Shown piece after piece: positions 8,096 through 16,548 of a stretch of DNA of 64,000 nt (its first letter is position 1; every line of letters starts with the position of its first letter). A model generated the notes under the pieces. The model worked only from the letters and a program-made list of their open reading frames with translations. It searched no databases and was not told where the DNA came from. The stretch lies in contig NZ_JAEPOL010000009.1 in assembly GCF_017642925.1 (NCBI RefSeq), positions 1 to 64,000 on the forward strand, given 5' to 3'. The position numbers were made by a program, and so were the translations under genes. Source of the stretch: Maricaulis sp. (GTDB lineage: Bacteria; Pseudomonadota; Alphaproteobacteria; Caulobacterales; Maricaulaceae).

Positions 8096-9517
8096 ATGAG
8101 CGAAGCCGAAGCCAAGCAGATCGAACGCATGAAAGCGATCCTCGAAGCTCAGAAGACGGCCTTTCGAGGGGAGCGGCACCGGCCGCTCGACAAGCGCAAG
8201 GCCGACCTCGAGCGGATCGCCAATCTGTGCCGCAACAATCCCGACGCGATCGCCGAGGCGATCTCGAAGGATTTCGGCAACCGGGCGCGCGAGGAAAGCG
8301 TGCTGGCCGAGATTGCCTTTGTCATCCAGGACGCCGAGCACACGAAAAAGCATCTCGCCAAATGGGCGAAGACCCGCAAGGTCGGCGTGCCGATGACGCT
8401 GTTGCCGGGCAAGGCGGAAATCCGCCGCGAGCCCAAGGGCGTCGCCGGCATCGTCTCACCCTGGAACTATCCCTTCCAGCTGGCCATGGCCCCGCTCGTG
8501 GCGGCACTGGGTGCGGGCTGCCGGGCGATGATCAAACCGTCCGAATACACGCCCGCCACGGCCGAGCTGATGAAACGCCTGCTGGCCGATGCTTTCGAGG
8601 AAGACCATGTCGCCGTGATCACCGGCGGCCCGGCAGTGGGCGAGGCTTTCACCAAGCTGAAATTCGACCATCTCTTCTACACCGGCTCGACCCAGGTCGG
8701 CCGTCTGGTCGCCAAGGCCGCCGCCGAGAACCTCGTTCCCGTGACGCTGGAACTGGGCGGCAAGTCGCCGGCCATCGTCACACCGGACTATCCGCAGGAC
8801 GCTGCTGCCAAGTCCATTGCCTGGGGCAAGCTGTTCAATGCCGGGCAGACCTGTGTGGCCCCGGACTATGTGCTGGCTCCGAAAGGATCGGAGCGCAACC
8901 TGGGCGAAGCGATCATCAATGTCGCCGCGCACCAGTTTCCCGATGCTTCGAGCGATGATGCCTACACGGCCATTGTCTCGGACCGGCACTATGATCGTCT
9001 CAACGCGATGATCGAGGAAGCCCGCAAGGGCGGGGCCGAAATCCTGCAACCGGAGCATGACGCCCAGGCCGCACAGGCTGCGCGCAAGATCCCGCCCACC
9101 GTGGTGATCAACCCGCCGGTCGATGCCGCGGTGATGACCGAGGAGATTTTCGGGCCCGTCCTGCCGATGGTCGGCTATAGCGAGCTCGATGCGGCGATCG
9201 ATTTTGTCGGCGACCGCGACCACCCGCTGGCGCTTTATGTCTACTCGACCGACAAGACGCTGGCCCAGCGCGTGCTCGACGAGACCATGTCGGGCGGTGC
9301 TGCCGTCAATATCAATCTCCTGCACCTGTCTGTGCCCGACCTGCCCTTCGGCGGCGTCGGCGCTTCGGGCCAGGGGGCCTATCATGGCGAAGCGGGCTTC
9401 CTCACCTTCACCCATGAACGCTCGGTCTTCTCGACCGGCAAATGGCACCCCTCCCGCCTCCTCGCCCCGCCCTACGGCAAGATGTTCGAGACTGTGGCCA
9501 AGCGGCAGATGAAGTAG
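8096..9517 (+). CDS. Aldehyde dehydrogenase, coniferyl-aldehyde-dehydrogenase-like
   Basis: This 473-residue NAD(P)-dependent aldehyde dehydrogenase turns aldehydes into acids. It shows the SPWNYPFQL cofactor-site motif, the catalytic Glu in TLELGGKSP and the catalytic Cys in FNAGQTCVAPD, with the usual spacing. Overall layout, including the C-terminal FLTFTHERSVF segment, resembles the coniferyl aldehyde dehydrogenase and class 3 fatty aldehyde dehydrogenase group, which tolerate bulky or long-chain aldehydes. A strong GAAGGAGG site precedes the ATG. It follows the GMC alcohol oxidoreductase and is probably its partner in one transcript. The true aldehyde is unknown. Confidence 0.92.
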   Translation: MSEAEAKQIERMKAILEAQKTAFRGERHRPLDKRKADLERIANLCRNNPDAIAEAISKDFGNRAREESVLAEIAFVIQDAEHTKKHLAKWAKTRKVGVPMTLLPGKAEIRREPKGVAGIVSPWNYPFQLAMAPLVAALGAGCRAMIKPSEYTPATAELMKRLLADAFEEDHVAVITGGPAVGEAFTKLKFDHLFYTGSTQVGRLVAKAAAENLVPVTLELGGKSPAIVTPDYPQDAAAKSIAWGKLFNAGQTCVAPDYVLAPKGSERNLGEAIINVAAHQFPDASSDDAYTAIVSDRHYDRLNAMIEEARKGGAEILQPEHDAQAAQAARKIPPTVVINPPVDAAVMTEEIFGPVLPMVGYSELDAAIDFVGDRDHPLALYVYSTDKTLAQRVLDETMSGGAAVNINLLHLSVPDLPFGGVGASGQGAYHGEAGFLTFTHERSVFSTGKWHPSRLLAPPYGKMFETVAKRQMK

Positions 9518-9529
9518 TGCAAGCCACGG

Positions 9530-9655
9530 CCTCCCTCTCCCCCGGGAGAGGGATCGAGGGAGAGGGGGAAGACACCGTCTTTGGTGATCGAAGCGCCGGC
9601 CCCGGGGTTCCCCCCTCATCCGCCCTTCGGGCACCTTCTCCCCTCGGGAGAATGG
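9530..9655. repeat. Intergenic hairpin repeat element
   Basis: Most of the 232-base gap after the aldehyde dehydrogenase is a GC-rich element. It opens with the perfect palindrome CCCTCTCCC-CC-GGGAGAGGG and closes with CATCCGCCCTTCGGGCACCTT and a CTCCC/GGGAG arm. Segments of this kind are common between alphaproteobacterial genes. It differs in sequence from the element at 2031-2248 but shares the design of inverted ends plus inner hairpins. No flanking direct repeat is evident. Confidence 0.5.
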
Positions 9656-9749
9656 GTTACCGCGCACCCCGTACGCACTTCGACACCGGACAGCCAACCC
9701 CTGGCCGGTGTAAATTGCCCGGGAATCACACGCAGCAGGATGCCCGCCC

Positions 9750-10508
9750 ATGTCTCTTCCCCTCACCGGAAAACGCGCACTTGTCACCGGCTCCAGTCAT
9801 GGCGTCGGCCTTGCGGCCGCCCATCTGTTTGCCGCCCAGGGCGCCGAAGTCGTGCTGCACGGCAATGCCAATATGGCCGATGCCGACAAGGCGGTTCAGG
9901 ACATCGGACCGGCCGCGCTCGGGGCTGTCCAGGCCGACCTGTCGCGTCCCGGCGGCGGACGCGAACTCTATGATGCCGCGCTGCACCTCGCCTCGGGCCG
10001 GCTCGACATCATCGTCAACAATGCCGGCATTCACCCTGCCAGCCCGCTGGACGCCAGCGACGCGGAATGGGAAGCGGTCTGGGCGCTGACCCTGCAGGTC
10101 AATCTGATGGCGATGGCGGATATCTGCCGCGCCGCCATTCCCGAAATGGCCGCCAGCGGCGGCGGATCCATCATCAATATCGCCAGCCGGGCAGGCTATC
10201 GCGGCGAAGACCGCAATCACATGGCCTATGCGGCTTCCAAAGGTGCGGTTCTCGCGCTTACCAAAACCATTGCCCGCCAATGGGGCGCCAACGGCATCTA
10301 TGCCTATGCCCTCGCCCCCGGCTGGATCGACACGCGCATGGGCCCGCAGCACGAAGCCGACCGGGCCCGCGCCAAGGCCGAGATCCCGATCGGCGATCTC
10401 GCCCAGCCCGAGGAAATCGCCGCCATGTGCGCCTTCCTCGCCTCCGGCGCCTGCCGCAGCGCCACCGGCAGCTGCATCGACATCAACGGCGCGAGCTATG
10501 TGAGATAG
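9750..10508 (+). CDS. SDR family NAD(P)-dependent oxidoreductase
   Basis: This 252-residue classical short-chain dehydrogenase/reductase interconverts a hydroxyl and a keto group. The cofactor motif is TGSSHGVG near residue 14 (TGxxxGxG), followed by NNAG near residue 90, a catalytic Ser in INIAS and YAASK (YxxxK) near 160. The C-terminal GSCIDINGASYVR ending is typical of FabG-like members. It stands alone between a repeat element and a secreted propeller protein, so its substrate is not indicated. No strong ribosome-binding site is seen; an AGGA lies somewhat far upstream. Confidence 0.92.
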   Translation: MSLPLTGKRALVTGSSHGVGLAAAHLFAAQGAEVVLHGNANMADADKAVQDIGPAALGAVQADLSRPGGGRELYDAALHLASGRLDIIVNNAGIHPASPLDASDAEWEAVWALTLQVNLMAMADICRAAIPEMAASGGGSIINIASRAGYRGEDRNHMAYAASKGAVLALTKTIARQWGANGIYAYALAPGWIDTRMGPQHEADRARAKAEIPIGDLAQPEEIAAMCAFLASGACRSATGSCIDINGASYVR

Positions 10509-10566
10509 GCCGGCGCCAATACCCGGCACGCTCACAAAAGCGTTGTCCTGCCGCCCCCTGTCATCC

Positions 10567-10579
10567 AAGGTTGAACCTT
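10567..10579. promoter_or_regulatory. Palindrome AAGGTTGAACCTT
   Basis: This perfect 6-1-6 inverted repeat lies in the short gap upstream of the secreted beta-propeller gene, 20 bases before its start. It could be an operator or chance; no second copy was noticed. Confidence 0.25.
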
Positions 10580-10599
10580 CAGGGTCTGAGGTGCGCGCG

Positions 10600-12699
10600 A
10601 TGAAACGTCAGTGGATGGCACTCACTATCGCTACAGCTTTCCTGCTGGCTTCTTCTTCAGCCTGGAGCCAGGCTGGCCGCTATGCCTATGAAGACCGGCG
10701 TCTTGATGCCCTGCGTTCCGAGACCCTCACCCGGTTCGAGGGCGAACGCGACTTTCGCCGATATCTGCGCACCTTGCGCCGCGAGGCCGAGCGCCGCGGT
10801 GTTTGGTGGGCCGAGGATCTGCCGGATGGCAGCAAGCAGAAATTCGCGCCTGACGCGGCACCGTGCGATCCGGACGAAGTGTGCGAGGCGGACCTGATCG
10901 TTGTTACGGGTTCGCGCATCGCGGCACCCAATCCCGTCATCACCAATAGTCAGGAGGCCGGTGTCGACGAAGGCGACACCGTCAAACAGATCGGCGATCA
11001 CCTCGTCGTTTTGCAGGATGGCCGCCTGTTTTCGGTCGACCTGCGCGGCAATGCCGGGATGCCGATCGCGTTCGCCGACCGGATCGACGTCTATACCGAC
11101 CCCGACCGCGACATCTGGTATGACGAGATGCTCGTCAGCGGCAATCGCATCATCGTCACGGGCTATTCCTATGAAGACAATGCGAGCGAAATCACCCTGC
11201 TCGATCTCGATGCGCAGGGCCGCTTCGTCCGGCTGGACGCATTCCAGATTTCATCGAACGATTATTACGACGTCGACAATTATGCGACACGCCTCGTCAA
11301 TGGCCGTCTTGTAGTCCACGTTCCGCTGTACATCGCCGACCTCGACTTCTCCGAGGATCAGCCATGGCCGGTCATGCGCCGCTGGGAGAGCGCCCCGGAG
11401 CGCCAACAATCGGCCATCCGGCAAATGTTCGGCGCACGGGATATCTTTCGTCCTGTGCAAAGCGTACTGCAGCCGGTGCTGCACACGATTTCTTCCTGCC
11501 GGATCAACGCCCCGGCGGGGGCGCCATTTCTGGATTGTGACACCGCGGCCTTCATCGGCGGCGAAGAGTCAGAGTTCTACGTCTCGCCCGCACACGCCTA
11601 TCTCTGGTCGGCACCGGGGTTTGACGAAACCGACCCCGAGCAATTCATAGCCGCGGTCGAGCGGTGTGCAGCCAAGGACAGCCCGGACGCGCGGGACGTA
11701 TTGCCCGCTGCCGTGTACCGAATGGAGCTGGCCTCCGGAAGGCTGGAAGTGGCGGCTGCCGCCGGCATGCCCAATGACCAGTTCGCGCTCGACAGCGCCG
11801 GCGACCGGTTCCGGGCCCTTGTCTCATGGCGAGATCCACACTGCTTGCAGGCCTGGGCCGACCCGAATGCCCGGACTTTCCTTGCATTCGTCGACATGCC
11901 CGAACACCGGTTCGGCCAGCGTTTGGGCCATCTCTCCCCGCGCGACTATATGCGCCTGCCCGGTATACCCTCACCGTTCGGGCTGGAGAACCGGTTCACA
12001 GCGGATCATCTCGTCTATGGCTGGTCGCGGGGCGGATACAGCTATGTTCCGCACGAGGATTCCCTGCCCCTCAAGACCGGTCGCCTGGCCATCCTGCCCC
12101 TTGATGAGCCCGACTCGGTCATGACGCTCGATCTGACACACAGCCTGTTGCGGCTGGAGGTTCTCGGCGATGGCCTGATTGCGACCGGTTATGTCCACAC
12201 CGAAGGCACCCATCTATCGAGGCTGGAACTCGCTGAAACGCCGCGCATCTCGGACACCATCCTGCTTGCCAACCGGTTCGAAACCGAGGGGCGCTCACAC
12301 GCATTCAACGCAACGGTCCGGCCCGACGGGAGCGCGCTGCTGGGATTGCCAACTGCGATTGTACCTCCGCGCTTTCGCTGGTGGTTCCGCAGCACGCAGT
12401 CCGACATCTCTTTCCTCGCACTCAATACCGATGGCGCGTTCACGCAGCTCGGCGAGCTGTCGGGGGATGGCGAAGCCGAGGCGTATGTGTGTGAGGTCTC
12501 CTGCGTCGACTGGTACGGCAATTCACGCCCGATCTTCACCGGTGACCGCATTTTTGCGCTGTCCGGTTCCGACATCATTGAAGGCCGTCTGTTCGGGGAC
12601 CAGCTGAAACCCGTTGCACGGCTCGACCTGACGGCTCCACAGGACGTTCAACAACCGGACGGCAGTCTGCCGGTCCCGGAGTCCTCCGCATTGAACTGA
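10600..12699 (+). CDS. Secreted beta-propeller domain protein
   Basis: This 699-residue exported protein matches the layout of the family described as secreted proteins with a C-terminal beta-propeller distantly related to WD-40 repeats. The start at 10600 gives a signal peptide (MKRQWMALTIATAFLLASSSAWSQA). The segment NSQEAGVDEGDTVKQIGDHL near residue 125 corresponds to the family hallmark, in which a VDE-x-D-x-VK-x-G motif begins the first propeller blade. Repeated short strands with LFSVDL, ITLLDLD and RLAILPLDE-like ends fit blades. Several Cys residues suggest disulfides. The role of the family is unknown; a surface or periplasmic binding scaffold is likely. It is probably a single-gene transcript. 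Confidence 0.8.
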   Translation: MKRQWMALTIATAFLLASSSAWSQAGRYAYEDRRLDALRSETLTRFEGERDFRRYLRTLRREAERRGVWWAEDLPDGSKQKFAPDAAPCDPDEVCEADLIVVTGSRIAAPNPVITNSQEAGVDEGDTVKQIGDHLVVLQDGRLFSVDLRGNAGMPIAFADRIDVYTDPDRDIWYDEMLVSGNRIIVTGYSYEDNASEITLLDLDAQGRFVRLDAFQISSNDYYDVDNYATRLVNGRLVVHVPLYIADLDFSEDQPWPVMRRWESAPERQQSAIRQMFGARDIFRPVQSVLQPVLHTISSCRINAPAGAPFLDCDTAAFIGGEESEFYVSPAHAYLWSAPGFDETDPEQFIAAVERCAAKDSPDARDVLPAAVYRMELASGRLEVAAAAGMPNDQFALDSAGDRFRALVSWRDPHCLQAWADPNARTFLAFVDMPEHRFGQRLGHLSPRDYMRLPGIPSPFGLENRFTADHLVYGWSRGGYSYVPHEDSLPLKTGRLAILPLDEPDSVMTLDLTHSLLRLEVLGDGLIATGYVHTEGTHLSRLELAETPRISDTILLANRFETEGRSHAFNATVRPDGSALLGLPTAIVPPRFRWWFRSTQSDISFLALNTDGAFTQLGELSGDGEAEAYVCEVSCVDWYGNSRPIFTGDRIFALSGSDIIEGRLFGDQLKPVARLDLTAPQDVQQPDGSLPVPESSALN

Positions 12700-12786
12700 C
12701 CGTTCGCGTCCGTTTTCCGCGAGCGGCGGGCTTTGCGGTTTCCTACATGTCCACCCGGAACTTGCGATTTCGAGGAGGATTGTCGC

Positions 12787-13566
12787 ATGACGCAGGGAGA
12801 TCTCGCCCGCCGCTTTGCCGCGCTGCATGTGAAGGGCACGCCGCTGGTGCTGTACAATATCTGGGACGCCGGCTCGGCGGCGGCTGTGGCAAAGGCCGGG
12901 GCCAAGGCGTTGGCAACCGGCAGTGCGTCCACCGCCGCGGCCCAGGGCTACAAGGATGCCCAGACCCTGCCGCTCGACGCCCTTCTGGCCACCGCCCGGC
13001 GCATTGTCGAGACGAGCGAACTGCCGGTGACCGTCGACTTCGAGGGCGGCTATGCCGAAGCGCCCGACGCGCTGGCCGCCAACACGGCCCGCCTGATCGC
13101 GACCGGCGCGGTGGGCATCAATTTCGAGGACCAGATTGTCGGCGGCGACGGTATCCATCCCGTCGAGGTCCAGGCCGGCCGGATCCGCGCGATCCGCAAG
13201 GCCGCCGACGAGGCCGGCATCCCGCTCTTCATCAATGCGCGGACCGATCTCTTCCTGAAGGAACGCGATGCGGACCGTCAGGCGGCCCTGATCGGTGAAG
13301 CCGGGACCCGCGCCGCGGCCTATGCCGAGGCCGGGGCGAGCGGGTTCTTCGTACCGGGGCTGGCCCGGGAAGACCTGATCGGGCAGATCTACACCGCATC
13401 GCCCCTGCCCGTGAATGCGATGATGATGCCCGGCATGCCGGATCGTGAACGCCTCGCGGCCCTGGGCGTGGCCCGCATCAGTCACGGCCCCTTCCCCTAT
13501 CTGGCGATGATGGACGCCCTCAAGACGGCGGCAGCCGAAGCAATCGGAACACCGGTCCCGGCCTAG
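12787..13566 (+). CDS. Isocitrate lyase / PEP mutase family protein
   Basis: This 259-residue TIM-barrel enzyme belongs to the phosphoenolpyruvate mutase/isocitrate lyase superfamily, whose members make or break C-C or P-C bonds in small 2-oxo or hydroxy acids. The metal-binding region is visible as TVDFEGGY near residue 80, GINFEDQ near 110 and LFINARTDLF near 150. The KKCGH-type loop of isocitrate lyase itself is absent, so it is an oxaloacetate-hydrolase-like or uncharacterised member. The ATG at 12787 is preceded by GAGGAGG; longer forms to the left have no such site. Its last 4 bases overlap the end of the convergent CNNM gene. Confidence 0.85.
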   Translation: MTQGDLARRFAALHVKGTPLVLYNIWDAGSAAAVAKAGAKALATGSASTAAAQGYKDAQTLPLDALLATARRIVETSELPVTVDFEGGYAEAPDALAANTARLIATGAVGINFEDQIVGGDGIHPVEVQAGRIRAIRKAADEAGIPLFINARTDLFLKERDADRQAALIGEAGTRAAAYAEAGASGFFVPGLAREDLIGQIYTASPLPVNAMMMPGMPDRERLAALGVARISHGPFPYLAMMDALKTAAAEAIGTPVPA

Positions 13567-14636
13567 CCCGGCCCGCCATCCGGCATCGAGTCGGGGTCGA
13601 GGCCCATGGCGGTCATCCGGTCGCGCCAGCGCTGGCGGGCGAGGATCTGCATGTCCTCGACCGTGTCGGCCTCGTCGGTGATTTCCAGGCCCAGCAGCGT
13701 CTCGACCACGTCTTCCATGGTCACCAGGCCGCGCAGCGTGCCGAACTCGTCGACCACGACAGCCAGATGCCCTTTCGACCGGGTCAGCCGATCGAAGGCG
13801 GCGGAGGCGCTGATATCGTCGCGCAGGGTGATGATCTCGCGGCTGAACTCGGCAATGTTCCGGTCGAATTCGTCGCGCGCCTGCGCCAGGAGCAGGTCGG
13901 ACTTGAGGACATAGCCGCTGACATGATGCGCGGCGCCGTCGAACACAGGCAGCCGCGAGAACGGCGTCTGGGCGTGCGCCTCGAAGAAGGCGCGCACTGT
14001 CTCATTGCCATTGACCGAGACCATCACCGAGGCCGGCGTCATGATGTCCTCCACTTTGAGCCGGTGCAGGCGCATCAGGTTGGAGACAACCGCCAGCTCC
14101 TTGTCGTCGAGCACGCCTTCGCGGGCGCCGATCTCGGCCATGGCGCGCATCTCGTCGCGCGAGAAGGTGAAGGCGCTTTCACCGGACCGCGCGATCACGC
14201 CGGTCAGCTTTTCGGAGAACCAGACAAAGGGCGTCATCAGCCGGGTCAGCCAGAGCACCATCCGGCCGACGGACGGCGCCAGAGATTGCCAGTGCACAGC
14301 GCCCAGCGTCTTGGGGATGATCTCCGACAGGACGAGGATCAACAGCGTCAGGATCGCCGAGGTCAGGCCGACGAATTCATTACCGAACACCACGATCGCC
14401 TGGGCACCGACACCGGCGGCGCCGACCGTGTGGGCAACGGTATTCAGCGTCAGAATGGCGGCCAGCGGCCGGTCGAGATTGGCCTGCAGGGTCTGCAGGG
14501 CCTCGCTGGCGGGATGTTTCTTGCGCCGCAAAGCCTCGACATGCGCCGGCCGGACCGACAGCAGAACGGCCTCGGAGATCGAACACAGGAAGGACACGAC
14601 AAGCGCGAGGGCCAGATAGGCCAGGAGAAGCGTCAT
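13563..14636 (-). CDS. CNNM/CorC-type transporter with CBS pair (hemolysin family)
   Basis: This 357-residue inner-membrane protein consists of a DUF21/CNNM transmembrane domain (about residues 1-170) and a cytoplasmic CBS pair (about 195-330). Members export Mg2+ or other divalent cations and are historically named hemolysins. Hydrophobic helices include LLLAYLALALVVSFL and a stretch near 90-110. The segment VEDIMTPASVM opens the first CBS unit, and LAVVVDEFGTLRGLVTMEDVVETLLG is the conserved end of the second. There is no C-terminal CorC/HlyC FAD-like domain, so it is shorter than many relatives. Confidence 0.88.
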   Translation of the reverse strand: MTLLLAYLALALVVSFLCSISEAVLLSVRPAHVEALRRKKHPASEALQTLQANLDRPLAAILTLNTVAHTVGAAGVGAQAIVVFGNEFVGLTSAILTLLILVLSEIIPKTLGAVHWQSLAPSVGRMVLWLTRLMTPFVWFSEKLTGVIARSGESAFTFSRDEMRAMAEIGAREGVLDDKELAVVSNLMRLHRLKVEDIMTPASVMVSVNGNETVRAFFEAHAQTPFSRLPVFDGAAHHVSGYVLKSDLLLAQARDEFDRNIAEFSREIITLRDDISASAAFDRLTRSKGHLAVVVDEFGTLRGLVTMEDVVETLLGLEITDEADTVEDMQILARQRWRDRMTAMGLDPDSMPDGGPG

Positions 14637-14725
14637 TTATGGGCCGTCATGGGCAGCTGCAGCATGGATACGCGACCGGTCTAGCCTGTTTCGCGATCCA
14701 TGCCGAGCCTTACCGCAAGGCCGGC

Positions 14726-16450
14726 CTACCGCATCCGCAGCTCGCGCAGGGCGCGAACATTGCGCGCTCGTACGGCTTCACCATTCTCGTCCAGACGCCG
14801 GGCCAGCTTGGCCAGAATGTCCGGTGTCGGCAGGTCGTGCATCGACACCGCGCCGCTCATGAAAGCGCTGGTGCTGGCCTCGGCCGCGACCGCCCAGTGC
14901 GTAGCGCCACCAGCGTCAACCAGACCAGCCGCATCGATCTGCGGCCAGCCAGGTGTCTGCTCCGTCTCCAGCTCCACCCGCACCGTGTCGGGCCGGACGC
15001 CCTCCGGAAGCACAAAACGCACGACCGGCGCACCGTCATCCGAAGTCCGCCGCTGCGCGCCGCGCGCATTGAGAACAATGTCGCCGGGCGCGATCCGGAC
15101 CTGTTGCAACGCGTCGGGGATCTGGGTGAAGTGGATGTCGAGATAGCGTGCATCGGCCAGAGGCTCGAAGCCGAGTTCAAGCCATTCTTCGCCGGCATCC
15201 GCCGTTGCAGGTGCCCACGCATAGGCGGTTTCGCCGACCCCGCCATCGGGTGCGCCCAGGGCTTGGGATGCCGCGGCACTTGCGACCGGCATATCGCTCC
15301 AGTCCAGCGTGTCGAGATAAGCGCTGGCCGCCTCGACACCCTCGTCCTCAAGAACAGCGAATGCTTCCGCCAGCGGTGACGGTGGCACAGCCGCATCGCC
15401 GGGACGGTCGAGCATGCGCGTATAGATCAGCCCGCGCAGCAGGGCGAGCGAGCCGGAACGGCCGGCGCTGGAATTGTTCTGTACGGCTGCAGCGACCAGA
15501 TCGTCCGGGCGATTATCGATCATCAGCACGGAGAGATAGCCATCTGAAGCGCCAGATGCGACCCAGGCCATGGCGTCCTCGCCCAGACCGACCCGCATCC
15601 AGCCCATGGCATCATCGCCGTCGGACCCTTCCGCCGGGATCCCCGCCAGCATGATCTCCAGGCTGGCGGGCGAGATCAGGTCACCGGCTTCCAGCGCACG
15701 CCCGAAGCGCACCAGATCATGGGCCGTCGTGAAAATGCCGCTGGCACCGGGCAGGCCGCCGCGGAAGTCTGTCACGTCGACCGGGACGCGCGTCACAAGG
15801 TCCGGCATGTCGACCCCTGTCGCGATCAGTGCGGGGTTTTCGGGCACGCCATAGGTCGTTGCCTCGAGACCGGCCGGAACCACGATCCAGTTTTCCAGAA
15901 GCGCGGAATAGGTATGGCCCGTCGCCCGTTCGAGAACCAGTGCGAGCAGGGCGTAGCCGGTGTTGGAATAGGTGTAGCGCGCGCCGGGCGGGGTTTGCGG
16001 CCCCACCGCATTGAGCGCCTGCACCATGGCTTCCGGACCGTCCTCGCCGGCCCCGAGTGCCTCGGTATGATCGCGCATCAGTCCGCCCGTGTGTTCGAGC
16101 AGGTGGCGCAGCGTCACATCGCCATAGGACGCCGCATCCAGCTCCGGCACCCATTGCACAAGCGGGTCGTCCAGCGACAGGTCGCCGGTTTCAGCCGCGT
16201 GAAGGACCAGTGTTGCGGTGAAGGTCTTGGTGATCGAGGCGATGTGAAACCGGGTGTCCGGCGTGTTGGCCCTGCTTTCCTCCACATCGGCATAGCCGAA
16301 GGCCCGTTCGAAAACCGGCGCGCTGGCAGTCTCGACCCTGACCACACCTTCGAACTGGCCGCCCTCCGCCATCGCATCGAGAAAATCGTCAAGTGGGGTG
16401 GCGGTCGCGAGTGCTGCCCCCAGCAGCACGCCTGCAATATCGGTAATCAT
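14726..16450 (-). CDS. Exported serine hydrolase (beta-lactamase family) with C-terminal extension
   Basis: This 574-residue protein has a hydrophobic N-terminus (MITDIAGVLLGAALATATP) and a class C-type serine hydrolase domain at about residues 20-345. The nucleophile motif is HIASITKTF (SxxK), the second motif is YTYSNTGYAL (YSN), and WVASGASDGY could stand in for the third. About 200 residues follow that I cannot assign; they look beta-rich. The ATG at 16450 has GGAGGGAGGGATCC directly upstream. It lies 98 bases downstream of a D-aminoacylase-type gene on the same strand. A peptidase or amidase role beside a deacylase is possible, an esterase equally so. Confidence 0.85.
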   Translation of the reverse strand: MITDIAGVLLGAALATATPLDDFLDAMAEGGQFEGVVRVETASAPVFERAFGYADVEESRANTPDTRFHIASITKTFTATLVLHAAETGDLSLDDPLVQWVPELDAASYGDVTLRHLLEHTGGLMRDHTEALGAGEDGPEAMVQALNAVGPQTPPGARYTYSNTGYALLALVLERATGHTYSALLENWIVVPAGLEATTYGVPENPALIATGVDMPDLVTRVPVDVTDFRGGLPGASGIFTTAHDLVRFGRALEAGDLISPASLEIMLAGIPAEGSDGDDAMGWMRVGLGEDAMAWVASGASDGYLSVLMIDNRPDDLVAAAVQNNSSAGRSGSLALLRGLIYTRMLDRPGDAAVPPSPLAEAFAVLEDEGVEAASAYLDTLDWSDMPVASAAASQALGAPDGGVGETAYAWAPATADAGEEWLELGFEPLADARYLDIHFTQIPDALQQVRIAPGDIVLNARGAQRRTSDDGAPVVRFVLPEGVRPDTVRVELETEQTPGWPQIDAAGLVDAGGATHWAVAAEASTSAFMSGAVSMHDLPTPDILAKLARRLDENGEAVRARNVRALRELRMR

Positions 16451-16548
16451 GGATCCCTCCCTCCGGCATCGCGACCACGATGCGGAAGAAAAGCCCCCCG
16501 GATGCAAACCAGCGGATTACATTTCGCTCACATCCGAGGAGATCGATC

